A DNA stretch of 64,000 bases from Indolivaga alginatilytica. Lineage in GTDB: Bacteria; Bacteroidota; Bacteroidia; Bacteroidales; Dysgonomonadaceae. The translations under genes and the position numbers were made by a program. Below the pieces are notes generated by a model. That model saw nothing but the letters and a program-made list of their open reading frames with translations, had not been told where the DNA came from and ran no database searches. The DNA lies in NCBI RefSeq assembly GCF_003201355.1, contig NZ_QICL01000001.1:186001-250000 (forward strand), given 5' to 3'. Below are positions 55,930 through 64,000 of this stretch, piece after piece (position 1 is the first letter of the stretch; each line of letters opens with the position of its first letter).

Positions 55930-56906
55930 ATAAACGGGAAATATATTTTATTCAAAACTTCCTGATATTCATCGCTGCATTTACTATAAGCGGTAATTCC
56001 TCCGCCGCTTCTAAAGTACATCTGCCTATCGGTTTGCTCTATAAAACGGATCAGTACGGCAGAGTCTAAAGCCGTACCATCATAATATCCGAAAATACCT
56101 GTATAGTACCCCCTATCCTCTCCTTCTGCCGATCGTATTAAATCGACAGTTGCAGTTTTGGGAGCACCCGAAATAGATCCGGCAGGCAACAATTTAAACA
56201 GGATATCTCCCAGATGCGAATGATAATCAGCAGGCAGATCTCCCATGATTTCGGAACTTACTTGCAGAATCTCCTTATTCCTGCTCCTTATCCGATCTAT
56301 ATATCTGAATCTCTCTACACGAACATGATCGGCGACTATACTCAAATCGTTACGAATAAGATCAACTATAGTATTATGTTCGGCCGTTTCCTTAAAATCA
56401 TTGAGAATAATCTGTTCGGCATTCTCAATACCTGCATCAATAGTACCTTTCATCGGATTGGATGATATGCGCCCGTCTGCTATCCTCACAAAGCGTTCGG
56501 GCGAAAAGCAGACAAAACGATCGGGCATATACAACTGATAAGGAGCCTTACTTCGGTCGAAGATATCTTGCAGCGAAATATTAGTTGCAATGGGTGTCTT
56601 AACAGTCAGGTTAGTTAAGAACGAATCGCCTCGCCTCAACCCTTTATGCACAATATCAAATTTATGTTGATATTCACTTTCGGAAATAGGCGTATACGTA
56701 AGGTCGGCAGATACATTACTAACCTCATCCGTTTTTTTATTACCGATCCCTTTTAGCTGAAACAATAAATCGTTTTGTAGCAAAGGATTTTCAATAAAAA
56801 AACCTTCCGACATTTCATAATTGATACCAAATAAAAAGGGCTCATTTGCAGAACCTGCTTCATTCATTTTAAGACGAATATCATCTGTATCTCTATAGAA
56901 TTGCAT
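55926..56906 (-). CDS. pabB: Aminodeoxychorismate synthase component I, short form
   Basis: 326 residues of the chorismate-binding fold. YELYMPDRFVCFSPERFVRIADGRISSNPMKGTIDAG (in parts) and LLPAGSISGAPKTATVDLIRSAEGEDRGYYTGIFGYYDG are PabB/TrpE motifs. It lacks the N-terminal non-catalytic domain of E. coli PabB (453 residues). It makes aminodeoxychorismate from chorismate with a PabA glutaminase, which is not in this window. Confidence 0.92.
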   Translation of the reverse strand: MQFYRDTDDIRLKMNEAGSANEPFLFGINYEMSEGFFIENPLLQNDLLFQLKGIGNKKTDEVSNVSADLTYTPISESEYQHKFDIVHKGLRRGDSFLTNLTVKTPIATNISLQDIFDRSKAPYQLYMPDRFVCFSPERFVRIADGRISSNPMKGTIDAGIENAEQIILNDFKETAEHNTIVDLIRNDLSIVADHVRVERFRYIDRIRSRNKEILQVSSEIMGDLPADYHSHLGDILFKLLPAGSISGAPKTATVDLIRSAEGEDRGYYTGIFGYYDGTALDSAVLIRFIEQTDRQMYFRSGGGITAYSKCSDEYQEVLNKIYFPFI

Positions 56907-56930
56907 CCTTATCGAATTTAAAAGAAAAAG

Positions 56931-56962
56931 AAACTGTTCGTATATAACAACAAACAGTTTCC
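56931..56962 (-). terminator. Intrinsic terminator after the PepSY-like gene
   Basis: On the minus strand GAAACTGTT pairs with AACAGTTTC around a loop, followed by TTTTTCTTTT. It lies about 25 bases upstream of pabB. Confidence 0.75.
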
Positions 56963-56988
56963 GTTCTCTTTATGGGTAATACTTTTTA

Positions 56989-57462
56989 TTACTTCTTGCT
57001 CAGGAATTTTCCTGTCGAATCGAAAAGTAAATCTATATTGTTATTTAAATCGACTTCGTAGCCACCCGAAACCAATTTATCTATTTCCACCACTTTCGCA
57101 TCTGCATAATTGGTAGTCAGGTACTCTTGCGTAATTGCGGGTAATAATTTCACAACCGTTTGAGGAATTGCATTTGTAGCATGCTCTACACTCACCCAAT
57201 CGCCATTCTTTTTAAAATCAATTTCGTAACCGCCGCTAAGATAAACCATATAATAAGTGCCGTCAGATTCGGCTGTATATCTTTCCTTAGTCTGGCTCAC
57301 TACGATATCTGCGCCAAAGTGTGCAGTTACAAATGCTTTACATTCGGATGGCAAGCTGCTATAATCGATAATAAAATCTTCCGAATCATCATCTTCCGTA
57401 CATGCATTGAATGCAAATAGCGCAATAAATAATAGTAAACTTGCTTTTAATAACTTTTTCAT
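56989..57462 (-). CDS. PepSY-like (DUF2874) lipoprotein
   Basis: 157 residues. Lipoprotein signal ends LFAFNACTEDD. Two beta-lactamase-inhibitor-like/PepSY-like repeats follow: LPSECKAFVTAHFGADIVVSQTKE ... YEIDFKKNGDWVSVE and LPAITQEYLTTNYADAKVVEIDKL ... YEVDLNNNIDLLFDSTGKFL. It probably binds small ligands or inhibits peptidases in the periplasm; this is a family-level inference. Confidence 0.82.
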   Translation of the reverse strand: MKKLLKASLLLFIALFAFNACTEDDDSEDFIIDYSSLPSECKAFVTAHFGADIVVSQTKERYTAESDGTYYMVYLSGGYEIDFKKNGDWVSVEHATNAIPQTVVKLLPAITQEYLTTNYADAKVVEIDKLVSGGYEVDLNNNIDLLFDSTGKFLSKK

Positions 57463-57514
57463 ATCATAAATAATTTAGAACGTTGTGTCAATCGTTATAT
57501 TCACTTGTATTTCT

Positions 57515-58759
57515 TTATTCAAATTTAATCGATTTGGCAGGAGATATCCGTGCAATAAGGTACGACGGGCCTATCATCATTGCCATCGATATCACCAATG
57601 CTCCCACATTAATAAGAATTATATACCAGACATTCAGATAAACAGGCATTTCTGATACATAATAAGTTGCAGGATCGAGTTTTATAATACCAAACAGTTT
57701 CTGCAAAATACAAATACCCAAAGCTATCACGTTACCCCATAGCATCCCTTTCAGAATAAGGAAAGACGATATGTAAAGAAACACCTTCTGTATTCTGAAA
57801 TTACGTGCCCCCAATGCTTTAAGAATACCAATCATATTGGTACGTTCGAGTATGATAATGAGCAAACCCGATATCATGGTAAAACCCGATACGGCCAGCA
57901 TCAGTATGATGATTACCCAGACATTCATATCAAGCAAACTAAGCCAGCTAAAAATCATAGGATTCAATTCCTCTATCGAACGGGTATACAGAGAGTTTCC
58001 ATCCCCATCGTGAGCACCTGCCATTTCATAAAACAAGTCGTTCTTTATTTCAGTCAGCCTGTCATAATCCTTTACCGTCAGTTCGATACCGCTTACCTGA
58101 TTCCTTCCCCAGCCATTCAAACGCTGTACCAAAGCTATATCGGTGACAATAAAAAGCTTATCGTAATCTTCGAAATTGGTACTGTATATACCTGATATTA
58201 CAAACTTACGGGCTTTTATCGGGTCTTGTATAAAGTAAGTGACAAAACTGTCGCCCAGTTTCAATTGCAGCCTGTCGGCAATATATTTCGATATAATCGT
58301 CTGGTTCACGGTAGACGTATCCGATTTATGCAGGATATCGCCTTCTATCATATTTTGTCTGAAGAAAGTCCAGTCATAATCGTTGCCTACGCCTTTAAGA
58401 ACCACTCCCTGAAAATCGCTGTCTGTTTTGATAATACCGGGAATATTTGCAAAAACTTCGATATGTTTTATATCCGAATTATTTTCCAACGCCACCGCCA
58501 GACTATCGGTCATGCGAACGGGCTGAACCTCGTACGACATATTATTCCCGAAATTGGTCAGCTGAATATGCGAACCGAAGCCAACCACTTTATCCCGTAT
58601 TTCTTTCTTGAAACCAACCACAATACATACCGACAATACCATTGCCGCCAGCCCCAAAGCAATTCCCGCAACTGCTATCCTGATAGCCGGAGACGATACC
58701 TTTTGCCTGATACCTCCTCCGAAATATATTTTTCGGGCTATAAATAATTCTAAGTTCAA
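57515..58759 (-). CDS. ABC transporter permease, LolC/LolE-type (FtsX family)
   Basis: 414 residues. N-terminal FIARKIYFGG and a signal-anchor helix (IAVAGIALGLAAMVLSVCIVVGF), a large periplasmic domain, then three more membrane helices typical of the FtsX/MacB core, with NMIGILKALGARNFRIQKVFLYISSFLILKGMLWGNVIAL (in parts). The start is TTG at 58759: a stop lies 4 codons upstream, no ATG exists, and the -7 box at 58790-58797 is in place. It probably releases lipoproteins from the inner membrane with a LolD ATPase located elsewhere. Confidence 0.9.
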   Translation of the reverse strand: MNLELFIARKIYFGGGIRQKVSSPAIRIAVAGIALGLAAMVLSVCIVVGFKKEIRDKVVGFGSHIQLTNFGNNMSYEVQPVRMTDSLAVALENNSDIKHIEVFANIPGIIKTDSDFQGVVLKGVGNDYDWTFFRQNMIEGDILHKSDTSTVNQTIISKYIADRLQLKLGDSFVTYFIQDPIKARKFVISGIYSTNFEDYDKLFIVTDIALVQRLNGWGRNQVSGIELTVKDYDRLTEIKNDLFYEMAGAHDGDGNSLYTRSIEELNPMIFSWLSLLDMNVWVIIILMLAVSGFTMISGLLIIILERTNMIGILKALGARNFRIQKVFLYISSFLILKGMLWGNVIALGICILQKLFGIIKLDPATYYVSEMPVYLNVWYIILINVGALVISMAMMIGPSYLIARISPAKSIKFE

Positions 58760-58789
58760 AATATACTATTGAATAAATTTTTACTGAAA

Positions 58790-58797
58790 CAAAGGTA
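58790..58797 (-). promoter_or_regulatory. -7 box for the LolC/E-type gene
   Basis: TACCTTTG on the minus strand. It leaves a leader of about 25 bases and supports the TTG start. Confidence 0.6.
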
Positions 58798-59184
58798 TAA
58801 ATTATCCTTAATAATAGATAACGATAAAGCCCGAAAACTATTATCATCCGGTTCAAGCTCTTAGCTGTAATATACGTATACTGTCTTATAACATATACTA
58901 CCGGCAACCCATTACCTCAGGCTATATGATAAACGTACGTAATTACACTGAACTTAATGCGAAACAATACTATTTATTTCCTCTCGAAAAAAAGTAGTCA
59001 AAATGCGTAATATTTATAGGCATAGATAGTATTGATATAAGAATTAATAAGAAAAACGCCCCTCTAACAATAAAACATAAATAACTGTTAACTAAAACAT
59101 TGATAAAAAAATAAAACACCATACAAATTCCGAGCCAAAGTATATAAATAATCTAAATTCGATTTTTTAGCAAGGAAATAACTT
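58798..59184. other. AT-rich intergenic gap before triplet 3
   Basis: About 390 bases without a gene or a repeat I can support. It separates the divergent permease from the rightward triplet. Confidence 0.45.
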
Positions 59185-59192
59185 TATCTTTG
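59185..59192 (+). promoter_or_regulatory. -7 box of surface-protein triplet 3
   Basis: TATCTTTG followed by a leader of about 170 bases before the start at 59370. The leader is not similar to L1 and L2 and has no GA tract. Confidence 0.6.
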
Positions 59193-59369
59193 TGTCATAT
59201 TTAAACAATAACAAAAACAACAACGAATATACTATGATTCCGAGCTTCTGAGAAAGCTGAAAATCACCTTATTTAATACACTTGCTGTATCTAAATAACG
59301 ACCGACTGACCCAACAGGCATCAGACAACGAGAAAACAACGACGAAAATAACTAAGAGCAATTATCATT

Positions 59370-60230
59370 ATGAATAAATCTATTAGGTACGGGGTATTAT
59401 CACCTCTCTATTTAGCTTCGATTCTCATTTTGTCAGCTCAGGTTGGCATTAACACAAAAAATCCTCAGGGAATATTCCATGTGGATGCACGTTCCACTCT
59501 GGCTTTAACCAATCCGGAGACAGGTATCCCCGATGCAATTCAGGAAAGTGACGATTTCATTATCACCCCCGAAGGCAATGTAGGAGTCGGAACCATTACA
59601 CCCAAGACCAAACTGGATATCAACGGGCAAATAGCAATCCCATACAAGTCAGCCTCAGGTGTATACATAAAGGATTATATGCTACAATCCGATGCTACGG
59701 GTCTGGCATCATGGACGGAATCTTATTCGCTCCCCCTTTATCGTACCGAAATCACTGTGGACAGGACAAAAGCAAAAACCTTCCAATTACTGGAAAATGA
59801 ACCTAACGCCAGAGTAATTGCACCAGGCGGCATCGGAGTATCATTAGGCACATCTTATGCGGGAGTGGTAGATCTCGAATCGACATACATATCGAGCCAG
59901 CCAACCTTTACGTTCCTAAAAGATGCATTATATCTGGTAACCGTAAAGCAAAGAACGTCCGACGCTGCAAATAACGATTTGGCAGCATACGGAGACTTTA
60001 TGCTTGCCGAAGTGGTAGACAATACAAATTCGAAAGAGTTTATATCCAAAATACCCATAAGAGAGGGTGCAGCCGGATCTGCTTTTCTGCTAAAGGTAAC
60101 AAATGCACCTAAAGTATACAGATGGTATATCTCCCTGCAAAATGCAACGGGCATAAACTGGTTTGCAACAGCTCCCCTCACCGCCCATGTACAGTTTGAT
60201 GTTACCTATTTGTATTTACGCAATCTCTGA
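59370..60230 (+). CDS. Secreted GINT-family surface protein, type A (triplet 3, first gene)
   Basis: 286 residues, the longest type A member. Signal peptide ends LILSAQ, followed by VGINTKNPQGIFHVDARST, DDFIITPEGNVGVGTITPKTKLDIN and DYMLQSDATGLASWTES. The distal half (TFLKDALYLVTVKQRTSD ... VQFDVTYLYLRNL) is beta-rich and has no RWWGR block. First of three rightward genes with gaps of 83 and 10 bases. Confidence 0.85.
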   Translation: MNKSIRYGVLSPLYLASILILSAQVGINTKNPQGIFHVDARSTLALTNPETGIPDAIQESDDFIITPEGNVGVGTITPKTKLDINGQIAIPYKSASGVYIKDYMLQSDATGLASWTESYSLPLYRTEITVDRTKAKTFQLLENEPNARVIAPGGIGVSLGTSYAGVVDLESTYISSQPTFTFLKDALYLVTVKQRTSDAANNDLAAYGDFMLAEVVDNTNSKEFISKIPIREGAAGSAFLLKVTNAPKVYRWYISLQNATGINWFATAPLTAHVQFDVTYLYLRNL

Positions 60231-60313
60231 GGTCACAATCTTTTAAAAAGCAACAAACAAAGACTATTAAAACGATAACAGATAGTAATAAATAGTTGAA
60301 ACAATTTATTAAT

Positions 60314-61081
60314 ATGAAAATAAATCTATCCTGCATACTTGTTTTATTGATTATCTATTTATGCCCTTTGGCAGCACAAATCGGCGTAAACCTCGAAAAT
60401 CCGGAAGCACTTTTTCATCTCGACAGTAAAAAGAATAATGCTACCGCAACCGCTACCACTAAATACCTCGATGATGTTATCATAGACAATAACGGAAATC
60501 TGGTAATCGGTGCAAAGGCCGCAGTAGCGGGTGCTAAAGTAACCGTCACAGGTGAATCGGGATCTAAAGGTGTACTAAAGATAGTGGACGGAACTCAGGG
60601 AGAAGGCTACATCCTGCATGGCAACAACGAGGGTGTGGGAGACTGGGTCAACTTCAAAACTTTCCCATTCAACAAGTACTGTATCTGGACTTTGCAGAAT
60701 ACTGCATTTAGTTTCTCCTCCATCGGTAAAAAATCAAATCTTACAGGTACGGCATCTATCGATTACAACGAAATTACAGGAGCGAGTACCGCCTCTTCGG
60801 CAATTACAATGCCAAAAGGACGATACCTCATTCTTGCAGCGGGCGAAATAGAATCGACCAAGGAAAATGCAATACTTCACTTACTCGTAAACGGAACGGA
60901 AACCAATAAGGTGTATTATTCCGATTATGTAAACGGAAGTATCTTTTATCAGGACTTATCGCAACAGTCTGCAATAAGCCTGCAATGGGAAGCGGTCGAT
61001 ACAAACAATATATATTATGCAGCCCCTCCGTTTCAGAAACCGTATAAGTATTCACTGACATTTATCCGTATCAAAGACTAA
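60314..61081 (+). CDS. Secreted GINT-family surface protein, type A (triplet 3, second gene)
   Basis: About 255 residues from ATG at 60314; an in-frame TTG at 60296 is less likely. Signal peptide ends CPLAAQ, followed by IGVNLENPEALFHLDSKKN, DDVIIDNNGNLVIGAKAAVAGAKV (a loosened form of the GxVGIGTxxP motif) and GYILHGNNEGVGDWVNF. Distal beta domain ends SLTFIRIKD. The weaker motifs suggest it is drifting from the rest. Confidence 0.83.
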   Translation: MKINLSCILVLLIIYLCPLAAQIGVNLENPEALFHLDSKKNNATATATTKYLDDVIIDNNGNLVIGAKAAVAGAKVTVTGESGSKGVLKIVDGTQGEGYILHGNNEGVGDWVNFKTFPFNKYCIWTLQNTAFSFSSIGKKSNLTGTASIDYNEITGASTASSAITMPKGRYLILAAGEIESTKENAILHLLVNGTETNKVYYSDYVNGSIFYQDLSQQSAISLQWEAVDTNNIYYAAPPFQKPYKYSLTFIRIKD

Positions 61082-61091
61082 AAAACAGTAT

Positions 61092-61934
61092 ATGAAAAAA
61101 TATCTTTATATAACTATACTCTTCATCACATCACTCAACCTCTCAGCTCAGATTGGCATAAATATTGCCAGCCCGAAAAACGGACTAAATATACATGTAG
61201 ATCCCAACGGAGATACTACGGCCTCGTCAACTAACAGTTCGGACGATGTGGTTATCGACAGCGACGGTAAAATGGGAATAGGCACAACCACCCCAGAGGC
61301 AAAACTTCATATTCAGAACGGCAAAATAAGACTCAGGGGAGGTAATCCGCGGGAAGACAGATTCCTTTTTTCTTCGAACGAAGAAGGTTTAGCCGAATGG
61401 AGATACTTTTCGATGGCAGGATACAGGGTTTCGGAATGGCAGGTAGAGGTTCAGACCAACAATATAACCACAACTCCCGTTCCGATCAATGGCAGTTCGA
61501 CTTTCCTTTCGAATGAAATCGGACTCACTACCAAAAACAACGGAGGTACTCTGGTGCTTCCCGCCCGTTTTACCAGCTCGGGTTATGCAGGTTACTTTGT
61601 CATCGTTACAGCCGACGTAGAAGATGTACGCGAATACGGAAAATTACTTTTCACCACGGGTGGAACTGCTACCAACAGCTACCATACAAGACCCGAAATA
61701 ACAACTCAGGATTACTTTGTGTATTCCGATTACCTGTCGGCACGTGTTTGGTACGTCAAATTCTCGGGCAATTACCCTGCCGAGGTCAGCCTCAGTTTTC
61801 AGGCAACGGACGTCAGCAGCGACCCCAAGAAATCGATACCCTATCTCGACCCTCTACCTTACACTAAACCGTCGGGTATAAAAATCTGGGCAAAGCTGCA
61901 AATCATAGAAATGCAAGGTCGTACATCCATGTAA
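61092..61934 (+). CDS. Secreted GINT-family surface protein, type A (triplet 3, third gene)
   Basis: 280 residues. Signal peptide ends LNLSAQ, followed by IGINIASPKNGLNIHVDPNG, DDVVIDSDGKMGIGTTTPEAKLHI and DRFLFSSNEEGLAEWRYF. The C-terminal part (IKIWAKLQIIEMQGRTSM) is hydrophobic strand then a short polar tail. The last gene of the third triplet; the repeat at 61969 lies just after it. Confidence 0.85.
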   Translation: MKKYLYITILFITSLNLSAQIGINIASPKNGLNIHVDPNGDTTASSTNSSDDVVIDSDGKMGIGTTTPEAKLHIQNGKIRLRGGNPREDRFLFSSNEEGLAEWRYFSMAGYRVSEWQVEVQTNNITTTPVPINGSSTFLSNEIGLTTKNNGGTLVLPARFTSSGYAGYFVIVTADVEDVREYGKLLFTTGGTATNSYHTRPEITTQDYFVYSDYLSARVWYVKFSGNYPAEVSLSFQATDVSSDPKKSIPYLDPLPYTKPSGIKIWAKLQIIEMQGRTSM

Positions 61935-61968
61935 AAAAGAGGGGGATACCGAAAAAGAACTATTTATT

Positions 61969-62059
61969 TTAACCGCAAAGGAGCAAAGAACGCCAAGATA
62001 TTTTTTGTTATGTACAGATTTCAAACAGACAATAGCGTCCTTCGTACCTTTGCGGTTAA
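61969..62059. repeat. Palindromic repeat element (about 91 nt)
   Basis: TTAACCGCAAAGGAGCAAAG at the left and its partner ending CCTTTGCGGTTAA at the right are inverted, with about 21 of 25 matching bases at the ends. AACCGCAAAGG-type ends are, from memory, common in intergenic repeats of several bacterial phyla. It may act as a structured 3' end for triplet 3. Confidence 0.7.
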
Positions 62060-62112
62060 TAAGTATTGCAGAAAACAGATAGTGTTTTGCAATGCCAATC
62101 GACATTAATATT

Positions 62113-62349
62113 TCATTCAAGCACATCCGCTATATATATTTCGGCAATTTCCAGATTTATTTCAGTAGTCAGTTTTGCATATTGCACAATCAACGGAATA
62201 TTTAGGTAATCCTCATCAGTTTGCGGCTCCATACTTTTCAGGTATTCTAATTTTGCTGCAATGCTTTCTACCTTTTGGCGAAACAACAAAATTTCGGGAG
62301 TTTCTTTCGTCCTGTAAAGTTTATTTAAAATATTCTCCAGCATTTTCAT
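62113..62349 (-). CDS. Small conserved-looking protein of unknown function
   Basis: 78 residues, no signal peptide, mostly helical and charged (EILLFRQKVESIAAKLEYLKS, LTTEINLEIAEIYIADVLE). Codon use and amino-acid composition fit a real coding gene, and the start ATG at 62349 is plausible. It is convergent with triplet 3 and divergent from the XRE gene 167 bases away. No family recognised. Confidence 0.55.
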   Translation of the reverse strand: MKMLENILNKLYRTKETPEILLFRQKVESIAAKLEYLKSMEPQTDEDYLNIPLIVQYAKLTTEINLEIAEIYIADVLE

Positions 62350-62515
62350 TCTGTTATGTTAATTTTGAAACAAAAATAAAAGAGTATCAGCACGTATAAA
62401 AACACTGCTGATTGTAAAGCACAAAATTAGGGGAGTAAAATACGCTCCGTGATTTAGGTTATTTTTGTATATTTGAAAAATAAAAAATTAGAAAAAACAG
62501 CTATAGATATAGAAT

Positions 62516-62935
62516 ATGAATACATCTTTCGAAACGAAAAAGAGAAATGACGGATATAGCGTCAAGCGCCTACGTGAAATACTAGGTGTGAAGCAAGAAG
62601 ATTTAGCCGATAAACTGCAAGTATCACAACAGACAATTTCAAAGATCGAGCAAAAAGATATTTTGGAAGATGAACTTTTAAACAATATCGCAAAAGCTCT
62701 AAATGTTTCTGTAGAAGCAATTAAAAACTTTAGCGATGAGGCTGCTATTAATATTATAGCAAATACATTTCAAGATGAAGCCGTAAGCTATGCCATTCAT
62801 TACAAGTGTACCTTTAATCCTTTGGATAAAGTTATAGAACTATACGATGGAAAAATTGAACTACTTGAACGTATGCTGAAAGCAGAACAAGAAAAAGTGA
62901 ATATCTTGGAACAGATGCTCAAAGACAAAAAATGA
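62516..62935 (+). CDS. XRE-family transcriptional regulator with coiled-coil tail
   Basis: 139 residues. Residues 13-75 form a Cro/CI helix-turn-helix (VKRLREILGVKQEDLADKLQ ... TISKIEQKDILEDELLNNIAKALNVS). After a linker, the last 40 residues are a coiled coil (KIELLERMLKAEQEKVNILEQML). This is a one-component regulator common in Bacteroidota and usually chromosomal. No adjacent toxin gene was seen, although the tail resembles antitoxin-like dimerisation segments. Target unknown. Confidence 0.82.
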   Translation: MNTSFETKKRNDGYSVKRLREILGVKQEDLADKLQVSQQTISKIEQKDILEDELLNNIAKALNVSVEAIKNFSDEAAINIIANTFQDEAVSYAIHYKCTFNPLDKVIELYDGKIELLERMLKAEQEKVNILEQMLKDKK

Positions 62936-62997
62936 TGCTCATACACATTAACTAATAATGCGAATCAGTAATTGGATTATATAAAACGCTCTTTTTT

Positions 62998-63410
62998 TAC
63001 TGACGCACCTCTATCGAGGTTTGTCTTTCATTTTGCCTTGATGCAAAACGAAACAAAAGATCAAGACTGTGCCTCTTGCCCGACCCGATAGGTGTTTGAA
63101 AGCGAAAACAAAAAACTACTTTTGACTTTGATTTCTTTTTGTTTTTTACGCTTTCCTCCCACATCGGGTACCCCGTGCAACCGTCAAGGTCGGAGAGCCT
63201 GACGGGCGTAAGCAAAGCCGACGTTTACTTCGGGGGTGAGGTATCCGTTCAACGAAGCTGTCGTTAAGAATAAAATACAAAAGTCCGACAGGACGGCTTA
63301 TTTTATTCCGATGGCAAGTTGCTAACGGATCACCACCGTAAGTGGTCGGCAAAAGACTTTTTGGTTCCTTTTGCGGCTTTGGGCAAAAGGAACACAAACA
63401 ATCTTTGATT
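62998..63410. repeat. GC-richer structured intergenic element (about 410 nt)
   Basis: Composition is visibly richer in G and C than the surrounding AT-rich DNA. Local hairpins include ACCTC/GAGGT around TATC near 63006, GTCC/GGAC around GACA near 63285, and ACCAC/GTGGT around CGTAA near 63331. The left part has TTTTGCCTTGATGCAAAACG; the right end has TTTTGCGGCTTTGGGCAAAA, two features that from memory recur in many Bacteroidota intergenic repeats. No credible ORF. Boundaries are approximate. Confidence 0.55.
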
Positions 63411-63494
63411 GTGCGTAGGAAATTAATAGCTTAAAAGAGAGTTCATTACTGACAATTCAACTACTGATTCCAATTAATCACATATACCGACCAC

Positions 63495-63962
63495 ATGCCA
63501 CTAACCGTTAATACAAATAGGCTCAGATCATTAATCTGCGCTCTATTCTTTTGCTTTATCCTCCTGCCAGCCTATTCTCAGGAAGCAGATCAGTTCGATA
63601 TCAATTCTCTGGAAAGTATTTTATTAGAATCATTACCTACACAAGACAGAGTTATTGATGATCCCGAAGATTTTGAACTTTTATATGACGATTTACATAT
63701 TGCCGAGATATTCACAACCAACGATCTGAAAGACCTTATTGATACTCAACTCGATAAAGTATTGGAAATGGAAAAAGAAATATGTACTCAAATGTTAGAA
63801 AGCGAAGAACTGACAGCCACCATATCCACAGGAACATACTCCGTTTCTTTTGAAGATGCAGAATGGATAAAAAAAGGTATCTATTTCACCGTAGCAGGAC
63901 TAGTCCGTACCATGATCGATCTCACTCAGGAAAAAGATAAGGAAACATCGGAAGAGATATAA
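63495..63962 (+). CDS. Small exported protein of unknown function
   Basis: 155 residues. Signal peptide is LRSLICALFFCFILLPAYSQ (about residues 10-29). The mature protein is acidic and helical (DQFDINSLESILLESLPTQD, NDLKDLIDTQLDKVLEMEKEICTQMLES), followed by TISTGTYSVSFEDAEWIKKG. No family recognised. Complete, ending at TAA 63960-63962 near the window edge. Confidence 0.6.
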   Translation: MPLTVNTNRLRSLICALFFCFILLPAYSQEADQFDINSLESILLESLPTQDRVIDDPEDFELLYDDLHIAEIFTTNDLKDLIDTQLDKVLEMEKEICTQMLESEELTATISTGTYSVSFEDAEWIKKGIYFTVAGLVRTMIDLTQEKDKETSEEI

Positions 63963-64000
63963 TCGAAAAAAGAAACCACAAAAAGCAGGATATGGGAATA

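Noticed and set aside
62936-63494. ORFs on either strand inside the GC-richer element (62997-63215 and 63146-63397 minus)
   Set aside because: They overlap each other, lack starts with credible context and read through the structured repeats.

Overview
The window comes from an AT-rich Bacteroidota chromosome and looks most like the order Bacteroidales, near Dysgonomonas. The placement is an inference from gene content: Bacteroidota-type -7 boxes (TAnnTTTG) recur before genes, lipoproteins have a Cys after short signal peptides, and the gene families fit (meso-DAP dehydrogenase, mmdA-type carboxyltransferase, DUF5723, DUF4252, DUF2461, a membrane-anchored TPR/AraC regulator, GH29). No rRNA, tRNA, CRISPR array, integrase or transposase was recognised.

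Layout. 1-3.4 kb: a partial SLC13-type permease, then grpE-dnaJ. 3.4-6.2 kb: a degenerate leader remnant and a first leftward triplet of secreted proteins starting (Q)xGINT. 6.6-10.3 kb: AraC/TPR regulator, ispE, ddh. 10.4-18.8 kb: HAD hydrolase, DUF4252 protein, lipoprotein, DUF2461 protein, RNase H, then an ECF sigma factor with an anti-sigma/TonB-like protein, divergent from a vWA protein. 18.8-21.6 kb: arsR-arsC-acr3-arsM with an operator-like palindrome. 21.7-35.9 kb: housekeeping and envelope genes (GH29 fucosidase, 5-formyl-THF cyclo-ligase, S41 protease, dCMP deaminase, creatininase-family amidohydrolase, beta-helix lipoprotein, DsbA-like protein, acyltransferase, PepD, OmpH/Skp, histidine kinase). 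36.0-52.3 kb: an accessory surface-protein region interrupted by the methylmalonyl-CoA epimerase/carboxyltransferase/biotin-carrier operon. 52.4-58.8 kb: flavin reductase, DUF5723 barrel with a lipoprotein, pabB-pabC, PepSY-like protein, LolC/E-type permease. 59.4-62 kb: a third triplet of GINT proteins. 62-64 kb: small protein, XRE regulator, a GC-richer structured repeat and a small exported protein.

The main discovery is the surface-protein system. Twelve secreted paralogues share the N-terminal signature (Q)xGxNTxxP. Nine (type A) form three tandem triplets and three (type B) sit beside large secreted beta-propeller/PKD or multi-module proteins. Two of the cassettes are preceded by homologous leaders, each with a -7 box, a short ORF containing a long GA dinucleotide tract (17 and 27 units), a conserved downstream reading frame and a conserved RNA hairpin. 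In both leaders the N-terminal and downstream frames are out of register now, and both would fuse when the unit number is 1 modulo 3. This is what slipped-strand phase variation of a leader ORF would look like. Three near-identical promoter-RNA-terminator modules (about 70 nt) flank the first of these cassettes and are probably paralogous small RNAs. The working model is a phase-variable, RNA-regulated set of surface proteins. The ORF architecture and repeats are read directly from the sequence; the regulatory function is inferred.

Two families of short dispersed repeats also occur: at least eight copies of a palindrome close to AAGGTCTGAGACCTT at gene junctions, and an inverted pair of 45-nt elements at 11.16 and 13.59 kb.
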